Below, piece by piece: positions 29,951 through 35,772 of a DNA stretch of 35,772 nt. Numbering within the stretch: position 1 is the first letter of the stretch; the number at the start of each line of letters is the position of its first letter. The stretch covers positions 1 to 35,772 of the forward strand of contig CAIYWD010000045.1 in assembly GCA_903929815.1 (NCBI GenBank), read 5' to 3'. The stretch comes from an uncultured beta proteobacterium (GTDB taxonomy: Bacteria > Pseudomonadota > Gammaproteobacteria > Burkholderiales > Burkholderiaceae_C). The notes beneath the pieces are model-generated. The model saw nothing but the letters and a program-made list of their open reading frames with translations, made no database searches and was not told the origin of the DNA. The translations under genes were made by a program, and so were the position numbers.

Positions 29951-30313
29951 TCAATTGTTCGCCAGAAAAGCGCGAATTTCAACGATGAGTGCCTGCAGTT
30001 CGGGAGCAAGTTCCCTGTAAAGAGGCAGCACAACAGCAACAGGCTCAGTCTTGCTGATTTTTTCTATGGTAGTGACTTGTGCGATCAAGGCATCGCAAGC
30101 AAAGATGGGCATATAACCCTTGATGGCGTGCAATATGCGATTGGCTGCGGGGACATCTTCTGACAGCAGTGCAGCGTCAATTTTGGGCAAATCGGCCACC
30201 ATGCTATCGACCACAGTTTTCAAAATTTTGCACAAGCTAAGCTGAGATCCCATCATTCCTATACCACGCGCTGCATTAAGGCGCTGATATGAATTGGAGT
30301 TCGTTGTTTCCAT
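29951..30313 (-). CDS. Stand-alone HPt phosphotransfer protein
   Basis: A 120-residue helical protein with the HPt signature HAIKGYMPIF, whose His is the likely phosphorylation site. The start is the ATG at 30313 with GAGG eight bases upstream; a TTG six codons earlier is less likely. HPt proteins pass phosphate between receivers. A free HPt together with two free CheY-type receivers and CheA, which has its own HPt, suggests a branch or sink in the pathway. It is the first gene of the che unit after fmt, with a 200-base leader containing a tandem 12-bp repeat. Confidence 0.8.
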   Translation of the reverse strand: METTNSNSYQRLNAARGIGMMGSQLSLCKILKTVVDSMVADLPKIDAALLSEDVPAANRILHAIKGYMPIFACDALIAQVTTIEKISKTEPVAVVLPLYRELAPELQALIVEIRAFLANN

Positions 30314-30404
30314 GAATTGACCCTCTTTCAAAATGGCAAAGGCGTGAAATATCTGTCAGTCTGGTCTGTCTGAATCAACACCAGTGAAACTGACACTATA
30401 TGCC

Positions 30405-30428
30405 GTGAATACGTACGTGAATACGTAG
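30405..30428 (-). promoter_or_regulatory. Tandem 12-bp repeat upstream of the HPt/che operon
   Basis: Two adjacent copies read GTGAATACGTAC and GTGAATACGTAG on the + strand, about 90 bases before the HPt start. Each contains the self-complementary TACGTA or ACGT core. The position suits an operator for the che operon, but no known regulator is recognised. Confidence 0.35.
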
Positions 30429-30525
30429 AGGAAAAACAAATAATGTCCATAAACCGCTTGATAAAAAATAGTGAACGTATTTTAGACTCAGAAAAACCAT
30501 TGGGTATCCCATGCTGTTCACGGTT

Positions 30526-31503
30526 TCACGGTTGAGTATCGACATATATTTCACCAAGCACCTGCCCTGGCTGCAGGTGAGTGCCGCGCAAAAAATCTGC
30601 CAGGGCCAAACGCTTACCGCCTGATCGCTGCACTTGCGTCAATAACACGATTGAATCAATAGCTGCCACCGCAATGCCAGCAAGGGTTACAGCCATAATT
30701 TGTCCATAACTTGCAGACTTGGGCGCTCTTGTATCAGCCACTTGTGCCGACCAGATTTTGAGTAGTTCACCTTCCCATAGAGTGAATGCACCGGGGGATG
30801 GATTGAAAGCACGCACCCTGCGACATAGGGTTTGCGCTGGCACAGACCAATCGACTTGAGCCTCGCGCTTGTCAATTTTGGCAGCGTAACTCATGCCCGT
30901 CAGCGGCTGGGGTAGAAGTGCCATCTGTTCCAAAGACTTCAAGACTTGTACCATCAGGCACGCCCCCATTTGTGCCAGTTTGTCATGCAGCGTGCCGGTG
31001 GTGTCGGTGTCCAAAATAGGCAGTGACTCCATCGCAGCAATAGCACCCGTATCCAGCCCTGCGTCCATCTGCATGATGGTCACCCCACTGTGGGTATCGC
31101 CGGCTTCAATGGCACGGTGGATGGGCGCAGCACCTCGCCAGCGCGGTAACAATGAGGCATGAATATTAAAGCAGCCAAAGCGAAAAGCATCCAGCACCCA
31201 CTGCGGCAGTAGCAGCCCGTAGGCGGCGACCACCATGGCATCGGCTTGTGTGGCTTGCAGGGCGGCATGAGCTGTCTGGGCATCGCCTTGATACTTGCCG
31301 TCAAGGCGCAAACTGCGCGGCTGAACCACGGCAATGTTGTGGTACTGGGCGAGTTGCTTGACCTGTGATGCCTGCATTTTCATTTTGCGCCCAGCCGGTC
31401 TGTCAGGCTGGGTCAAAACCAACACCACCTCATGCCCGTCTGCCAACAAATGAGACAGCGCAACGGCTGCAAATTCGGGTGTACCCGCAAAAACAAGTCT
31501 CAT
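30526..31503 (-). CDS. fmt: Methionyl-tRNA formyltransferase
   Basis: A 325-residue enzyme that formylates the initiator methionyl-tRNA using 10-formyltetrahydrofolate. The N-terminal formyltransferase domain begins [13 protein letters not shown] and includes the signature region [20 protein letters not shown] with the following DTGAI. The C-terminal OB-like domain follows from about residue 210. The length is normal. The start overlaps the def stop as ATGA, the usual coupled def-fmt pair. The che genes follow after a 200-base gap. Confidence 0.97.
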   Translation of the reverse strand: MRLVFAGTPEFAAVALSHLLADGHEVVLVLTQPDRPAGRKMKMQASQVKQLAQYHNIAVVQPRSLRLDGKYQGDAQTAHAALQATQADAMVVAAYGLLLPQWVLDAFRFGCFNIHASLLPRWRGAAPIHRAIEAGDTHSGVTIMQMDAGLDTGAIAAMESLPILDTDTTGTLHDKLAQMGACLMVQVLKSLEQMALLPQPLTGMSYAAKIDKREAQVDWSVPAQTLCRRVRAFNPSPGAFTLWEGELLKIWSAQVADTRAPKSASYGQIMAVTLAGIAVAAIDSIVLLTQVQRSGGKRLALADFLRGTHLQPGQVLGEIYVDTQP

Positions 31504-32009
31504 TCGTGGTTCTCTCGCTGGGCTTTGAGCATTTTGGTCTTGATGCGTTTGCGCTTGAGCATGGAAAGGTACTCTACAAACACCTTGCCCAACAGATGAT
31601 CCATTTCATGCTGAATGCAAACAGCCAACAGACTCTCTGCCTCCATCAACCGCTGCCGTCCCTGGGAGTCTTGCGCCTCGACCTTGACGCAGGCATGACG
31701 CAGCACCTGATCGTAGATGCCAGGAACAGACAGACAACCTTCTTCGCTAAATTGTGTCTCATCACTGCTCCAGACTTGCCTGGGGTTGACCAGCACCAAA
31801 GGGTTGTTGCGACGATCAGAGACATCGATCACAATCAACTGTTCATGCACATTCACCTGGGTGGCTGCCAAACCAATGCCTTTGGCGCTGTACATGGTCA
31901 CTAGCATGTCATCAATCAATGTCCGCAAACGCGCACCAAAGTCTTCCACAGGTTTGGCTTTGGTGTGCAATTTGGGGTCAGGGTAGCAAAGAATGGGGAG
32001 TAGAGCCAT
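31500..32009 (-). CDS. def: Peptide deformylase
   Basis: A 169-residue metalloenzyme that removes the formyl group from new proteins. All three family motifs are present: [19 protein letters not shown] (metal-binding Cys) and QHEMDHLLG (two metal-binding His and the catalytic Glu). The start is the ATG at 32009 ([14 protein letters not shown]), which fits the family. The reading frame continues open upstream for 26 codons to 32087, but that part runs into the F3 element and is not expected to be translated. It overlaps fmt by four bases. Confidence 0.97.
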   Translation of the reverse strand: MALLPILCYPDPKLHTKAKPVEDFGARLRTLIDDMLVTMYSAKGIGLAATQVNVHEQLIVIDVSDRRNNPLVLVNPRQVWSSDETQFSEEGCLSVPGIYDQVLRHACVKVEAQDSQGRQRLMEAESLLAVCIQHEMDHLLGKVFVEYLSMLKRKRIKTKMLKAQRENHE

Positions 32010-32058
32010 GATGTCGGTTGAAATATGTGTTGCTATTTTCGCTATTTTCTCAAGAACT

Positions 32059-32271
32059 GGGGTGCGATTCAAAGTGATGTGAAGCAATATTCACACGTCA
32101 AGCTGCGCGAATTGGAGTGAGTGTTTTTGTATGACAAATCGGCCTCTAGCGCCCGTCCTGCTTGCGTAGTTAGCTATCTTTTTGGTAGTAAAATAGGCGA
32201 ATAAATTGACCTCACTCTTTTCCTTGTATGTATCCATATTGGCTGCTCCACGTCACTTTACATCGCACCCC
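32059..32271. repeat. F3 inverted-repeat element between def and the LysM gene
   Basis: The ends are imperfect 23-bp inverted repeats starting GGGGTGCGATTCAAAGTGAT on the left, matching the ends of the element at 5494-5697. A direct repeat, CTCAAGAACTGG, brackets it at 32049-32060 and 32277-32288, not quite adjacent on the right. The interior differs from the 5494 copy and contains the GGCCTCTAGCGC palindrome at 32136-32195. It fills the divergent promoter region of def and the LysM gene; there is no coding content. Confidence 0.78.
32136..32195. repeat. GGCCTNTARCGC palindromic repeat, intergenic copy
   Basis: AAATCGGCCTCTAGCGC followed by GCTATCTTTTTGGTAG is the form I remember as a common intergenic repeat of Comamonadaceae genomes. 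Related copies lie inside dprA. This supports the taxonomic guess. Confidence 0.55.
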
Positions 32272-32355
32272 AGGAACTCAAGAACTGGCTTCGTCGCTTA
32301 ATATGACTTTGGACTGGTGCAAAATACCACACCATTCAACAGAATGCCCAATACC

Positions 32356-33570
32356 ATGAACAAACTTTCTTTTCACACCCTTGCGCCAACGCTGGCTCTG
32401 GCCGCTGCGTCCCTGCTTTGCACATTGTCTCTGGCGAAACTCCCTCCTCCCACGGCGGCGCAGCGCTCCACTGCCGAGCAAGTATCGCAAAGCGGTGTCG
32501 CATTGAGCGAGTTGGCAGCCAACGCACCCCCTAGCTACACCATACGAGCTGGAGACACTCTCTGGGATATTTCTGGATTGTTCCTGAAAAGTGTGTGGCG
32601 CTGGCCTGAACTGTGGGGCATGAACATGGCAGACATCAAAAACCCGCATCTTATTTATCCCGGGCAAACTTTGTTTCTGGACACACGTGATGGCCGTGCG
32701 CGATTGCGCCTGGGAATAGACGGTAACGGTAATGCGCCTGGTGACTTGAACACGGTTCGAATATCGCCACGTACCCGCATTGAAAACATCAGCGCGGGTG
32801 CCTTGCCTACCTTGAAAAGTCACCTGATCGAACCTTTTTTGGCCGAACCCATCATTGCGGATGATGCCAACCTGGGCACGGCGGCGCGCATTGTGGCCAC
32901 GCAGGAAGGCCGTGTGTTACTCACACGAGGAGATCGCGCCTACGCCCGCGGCCCAGCCGGTTACCCTTTGCAGGATGACACTACCAAAAAATACCAGATT
33001 TTTCGCGTGTTTCGCAACGCTACGGCACTCAAAGACCCCCTGACCGGTGAAGTGCTTGGCTATGAAGCGCGATATGTGGGTACCGCCAAATTGCAGCGTA
33101 GCGAGACCACCCAAAGCCGCATGGATGCACAAGGCAAAGGACTGACTGACATTGTTCCCGCCACCATTGACATCATTGCTGCCAAAGAAGAAATGCGTGT
33201 GGGAGACCGTCTGTTGCCCGATCCTCCCCGCCAGATTCAAAGCTATGTGCCCCATGCATCACCCGTGTCACTGGAGGCGCGCATTGTGTCGGTCTATGGC
33301 AGTGCCGTAGCCAATGCTGCACAAAATCAGGTGGTGGCCATCAACAAGGGAATGCGAGACGGCATCGAGAGCGGTCATGTCATGGCCATCATGAATGACG
33401 GCAGTCGTCTGATTGACAAAACCGACCCCAGCCTGCCACAAATCAAACTGCCCGATGAACGCAGTGGCTTGCTCATGGTGTTCTTGCCGTTTGAGAAGGT
33501 GTCTTATGCTTTGGTGCTGGACATCGATCAAGGGGTCAAGGCCGGCGACCGGCTCATCAGCCCCCGTTAA
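32356..33570 (+). CDS. LysM-domain secreted protein
   Basis: A protein of about 404 residues from the ATG at 32356. In-frame earlier starts (ATG at 32344, GTG at 32317) are less likely because this one places the signal peptide at the very N-terminus (MNKLSFHTLAPTLALAAASL). A LysM peptidoglycan-binding domain follows (about 60-110: YTIRAGDTLWDISGLFL ... NPHLIYPGQTLFLD). The remainder has no domain I can name. It is commonly found upstream of dprA in Burkholderiales and presumably binds the cell wall. Its stop codon overlaps the dprA start by one base. Confidence 0.9.
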   Translation: MNKLSFHTLAPTLALAAASLLCTLSLAKLPPPTAAQRSTAEQVSQSGVALSELAANAPPSYTIRAGDTLWDISGLFLKSVWRWPELWGMNMADIKNPHLIYPGQTLFLDTRDGRARLRLGIDGNGNAPGDLNTVRISPRTRIENISAGALPTLKSHLIEPFLAEPIIADDANLGTAARIVATQEGRVLLTRGDRAYARGPAGYPLQDDTTKKYQIFRVFRNATALKDPLTGEVLGYEARYVGTAKLQRSETTQSRMDAQGKGLTDIVPATIDIIAAKEEMRVGDRLLPDPPRQIQSYVPHASPVSLEARIVSVYGSAVANAAQNQVVAINKGMRDGIESGHVMAIMNDGSRLIDKTDPSLPQIKLPDERSGLLMVFLPFEKVSYALVLDIDQGVKAGDRLISPR

Positions 33571-34808
33571 TGATGATACAACGTCAAGAGCTTGAAGCCT
33601 GGCTTAGGCTCACGCAAAGCTCGGGTGTCGGCAACGTCACTGCACGCAAGCTGCTGGGGGCATTTGGTGTTCCCGAAGCTATTTTTGCGCAATCGGTCAG
33701 CGCCTTGCAACAGGTGGTTTCGTCTGCACAGGTCAGTGCTTTGGTGACCACACCGCCAGAGCTTGCCTCTTTGCTGGCCACCACGTGGGATTGGCTACAG
33801 CACAGCGCGCCTGATGCGCATCAGCGCCAGGTGCTCACGTTAGGCGATGCCGGCTATCCCCAAGCGCTGCTTGAACTCGATGACCCGCCCTTGATGCTCT
33901 ACCTTTTGGGTAATGCACAATTTATGGAAAATCGGCCTGTAACGCTTGACAGTCAAGCGTTGGAAGCTCTTGATTCAGTAGCAAAATACTTACCCATCGA
34001 CCGTCACCGATGTTTGGCTGTCGTAGGCAGCCGCAACCCAACGCCGCAGGGCATCGAAAATGCCCGTCTTTTTTCTAAAACGCTGGCACAAGCAGGTTTG
34101 ACGATTGTCAGTGGATTGGCGCTAGGCATTGACGGCGCCGCTCACGAAGGTGCGCTCAGCAGTCAGGCAGACCATGCTCTGACGATAGCGGTTGTTGGAA
34201 CGGGATTGGACAGGGTCTATCCCAAAGTACACCATACCCTGGCACATCGCATTGCCCAAAATGGCGTCATCATCAGCGAATATCCACTGGGCAGTGCTCC
34301 CATCAGCGCCAATTTCCCCAGACGAAACCGACTCATTGCAGCCCTCTCACGCGCCACACTGGTGGTAGAAGCCACACTGAAATCAGGCTCTCTCATCACG
34401 GCTCGCCTGAGCGCCGAGCAGGGCAAAGATGTCTTCGCCATTCCCGGCTCCATTCACGCCACCCAATCGCGTGGATGCCATGCCCTCATCAAGCAAGGCG
34501 CCAAGCTGGTCGAATCCGTCCAGGATGTTCTGGATGAGTTTTCCGATATTCAAAGCATTGCTATGACAACAATAGCTACCGAAGCACGTCCATCAAGCGT
34601 TACAGGCCTTTTTGACCAGGAACACATGATTCGTGAAGCACTCGGTTTTGACCCCGTGGGACTCGATGCCCTTCAGGCCAGAACAGGGCTTGAGACCGCT
34701 CAACTGCAAGCGGTGCTGATGACGCTTGAAATGGGAGGTGAACTAGCAAGACTGCCAGGCGGACTATTTCAACGTTTGGCTTGTAGCCGCGATACACGTC
34801 TGCTTTGA
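33570..34808 (+). CDS. dprA: DprA, DNA processing protein for natural transformation
   Basis: A 412-residue protein that binds incoming single-stranded DNA and loads RecA. The Rossmann-like core shows VVGSRNPTPQG, SGLALGIDGAAHEGAL, SEYPLGSAP, NFPRRNRLIAALS and KSGSLITARLSAEQGKDVFA. A C-terminal winged-helix segment (GLDALQARTGLETAQLQAVL) follows. The length is greater than usual because of two in-frame inserts derived from a palindromic repeat (about residues 120-140 and 331-349), both in linkers outside the core motifs. The frame is intact and the protein is probably functional. The start is ATG at 33570 or the next codon at 33573. Confidence 0.95.
   Translation: MMIQRQELEAWLRLTQSSGVGNVTARKLLGAFGVPEAIFAQSVSALQQVVSSAQVSALVTTPPELASLLATTWDWLQHSAPDAHQRQVLTLGDAGYPQALLELDDPPLMLYLLGNAQFMENRPVTLDSQALEALDSVAKYLPIDRHRCLAVVGSRNPTPQGIENARLFSKTLAQAGLTIVSGLALGIDGAAHEGALSSQADHALTIAVVGTGLDRVYPKVHHTLAHRIAQNGVIISEYPLGSAPISANFPRRNRLIAALSRATLVVEATLKSGSLITARLSAEQGKDVFAIPGSIHATQSRGCHALIKQGAKLVESVQDVLDEFSDIQSIAMTTIATEARPSSVTGLFDQEHMIREALGFDPVGLDALQARTGLETAQLQAVLMTLEMGGELARLPGGLFQRLACSRDTRLL
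33928..33985. repeat. GGCCTNTARCGC palindromic repeat inside dprA, copy 1
   Basis: The core GGCCTGTAACGCTTGA (33934-33949) is identical to the inverse of 34593-34608. It encodes ENRPVTLDSQALEALDSVA, extra residues just before the VVGSRNPTPQG motif. The repeat preserves the reading frame. Confidence 0.65.
34560..34615. repeat. GGCCTNTARCGC palindromic repeat inside dprA, copy 2 (inverted)
   Basis: TCAAGCGTTACAGGCC (34593-34608) is the exact inverse of the core in copy 1. It encodes IATEARPSSVTGLFD in the linker between the Rossmann core and the C-terminal winged helix. In frame. Confidence 0.6.
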
Positions 34809-34856
34809 GTGTCTATTTTGGCTTTTGAAGTTTTTGCGTGTTTGTACAGTAATGCC

Positions 34857-35318
34857 ATGTTTGAAGTTCTCGCCTACGTCTTTGAAAATTATGCCCATGC
34901 CAGCGGTGCTGTGACCTTGCCAGCACTACAGCGCCAGCTTTTTGCCCTGAATTTTGACCAGCATGTCATTGAACGCGCATTGCTGTGGCTGCAAGACTTA
35001 AAAACACAGGCACATCAACTGATTGAAAAACCTGTTGTGCCTGATCGCACCACACGAAGCATGCGGATTTTGGCATCGTGGGAGCAAAAACGCTTAGGCA
35101 CTGACAACTGGGCTTACCTGTGCTTTTTGCAGTCTATCGGAAAACTGTCGGATGCCAAACTTGAACTCGTTCTTGACCGTGTGACGGCAACACCTGCTGC
35201 CCTACTTAGCCTGCCAGACTTAAAACTGATCATTTTGATGGTCTATTGGAGTATGAATGATGAGCCTGATGATTTATTGCTCGATGAACTTTGCGACAGC
35301 CCAAGGACGATACATTAA
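34857..35318 (+). CDS. smg: Smg/DUF494 family protein
   Basis: A 153-residue helical protein of the Smg family, which typically follows dprA in beta- and gammaproteobacteria. The start is the ATG at 34857 (MFEVLAYVFENYAHA), which matches the conserved family start; an in-frame GTG at 34809 directly after dprA is rejected. No biochemical function is established to my knowledge. It is 48 bases after the dprA stop and probably co-transcribed. The topoisomerase gene that often follows is not present before the window ends. Confidence 0.9.
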   Translation: MFEVLAYVFENYAHASGAVTLPALQRQLFALNFDQHVIERALLWLQDLKTQAHQLIEKPVVPDRTTRSMRILASWEQKRLGTDNWAYLCFLQSIGKLSDAKLELVLDRVTATPAALLSLPDLKLIILMVYWSMNDEPDDLLLDELCDSPRTIH

Positions 35319-35407
35319 TATAGCTCCACTTTAGGCATTCAGTTCCTTTATAATAGCTATCTTGTTGATTATTAATAATATAGAAAAAGTTATTATTCCG
35401 TCAAGTC

Positions 35408-35568
35408 ATTGTTTTGTAACCGTTTAGACCCCATCACAGCCATCCGTCGCAGATATGGGCATCCAAGCTGGGAACGCAGGCATCTTGCCCGCAGCGGGCG
35501 GGACGCCCGCGCTCCCAAGCAACACATCACGGAATGTGGTCAGGGGGTCTAAACGGTTACATTGTTTT
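35408..35568. repeat. F2 inverted-repeat element (35416-35560) with 8-bp target duplication and different interior
   Basis: The ends are the same as the element at 24150 (GTAACCGTTTAGACCCC and its inverse), flanked by ATTGTTTT on both sides (35408-35415 and 35561-35568). The 145-bp interior is different: it holds a GGCATCTTGCCCGCAGCGGG palindrome instead of the CCCGCGAAGGCGGG one. It lies in the gene-free stretch after smg. Confidence 0.88.
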
Positions 35569-35624
35569 TGTTTAATAAATCTTTAAGTATCTAAAGTGGG
35601 GTTAATATAGATAATGGCTGCAAA

Positions 35625-35658
35625 ACTGCGTCGTTACAAATCGCTTATGTGGCTAGGC
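35625..35658. repeat. F1 element fragment, copy E (inverted)
   Basis: ACTGCGTCGTTACAAATCGC through GGCTAGGCA is the inverse of the internal part of F1 (for example 14500-14533). Neither F1 end is present. The fragment is cut off on the right by the start of another F2 element. Confidence 0.75.
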
Positions 35659-35659
35659 A

Positions 35660-35772
35660 TAACCGTTTAGACCTCATGTCAAATGCCGTCATTCCCGCGA
35701 AGGCGGGAATCCAGTGCATGTTGGTTTACCAGTGTACAAAGGCAGTCTGGATTCCCGCCTTCGCGGGAATGA
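35660..35772. repeat. F2 inverted-repeat element, third copy (runs off the window)
   Basis: From TAACCGTTTAGACCTCATG onward it is nearly identical to the element at 24150-24287, including both TTCCCGCGAAGGCGGGAA palindromes. Its first G is missing. The right end lies outside the window. Together with 35319-35659 it makes up a gene-free stretch of about 450 bases where I see only repeats. Confidence 0.85.

Noticed and set aside
32010-32087. N-terminal extension of peptide deformylase
   Set aside because: The extension overlaps the F3 repeat and lacks family similarity; the ATG at 32009 gives the normal deformylase start.
1-35772. CRISPR array or tRNA/rRNA genes
   Set aside because: The repeats are dispersed inverted-repeat elements without regular spacers, and I see no cloverleaf or rRNA-like sequence.

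Overview
The window looks like a chromosomal segment of a motile betaproteobacterium of the order Burkholderiales, probably close to Comamonadaceae. The reasons are the def-fmt / LysM / dprA / smg neighbourhood, a ubiJ-ubiB pair, and che proteins of the types usual in that group. This is recognition by eye; no search was run. Base composition is moderate and clearly AT-rich between genes.

Layout. (1) 1-2401: a truncated ubiJ and ubiB on the + strand, preceded by an AT-rich stretch and a partial inverted-repeat element. (2) 2536-24103, all on the - strand: seven large methyl-accepting chemotaxis receptors (called MCP-1 to MCP-7 here, left to right), with CheV, CheW, a stand-alone Aer-type PAS protein, a DUF3147 membrane protein and a small secreted helical protein among them. 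(3) 24303-30313, - strand: the signalling core, read as HPt, CheY-like, MCP-8, a CheZ-like protein, CheY, STAS, CheA. (4) 30526-32009, - strand: fmt and def. (5) 32356-35315, + strand: LysM protein, dprA, smg. (6) 35319-35772: only repeats.

How it works together. Receptors with periplasmic Cache or four-helix domains, two PAS-based internal (energy or redox type) systems and one receptor with a C-terminal Cache domain should all feed one CheA through CheW and CheV. Output would go through two CheY-like regulators, with the DxxxQ-bearing helical protein as the likely phosphatase. No CheR, CheB or CheD is encoded here, yet three receptors end in a CheR/CheB-tether-like pentapeptide. MCP-1, -2, -5, -6 and -7 join different sensor domains to nearly the same HAMP-PAS-HAMP-signalling module.

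The region is full of small non-coding inverted-repeat elements. Family F1 has GGATATGGTCAA ends, F2 has GTAACCGTTTAGACC ends with 8-9 bp target duplications, and F3 has GGGGTGCGATTC-type ends. A C-rich element is nested in F3. A GGCCTNTARCGC palindrome lies in an F3 copy and twice inside dprA. The items most worth a second look are the CetAB-like split aerotaxis pair, the receptor with a C-terminal Cache domain coupled to a CheZ-like protein, the receptor module shuffling, the F2 elements with two different interiors, and the in-frame palindromes in dprA.
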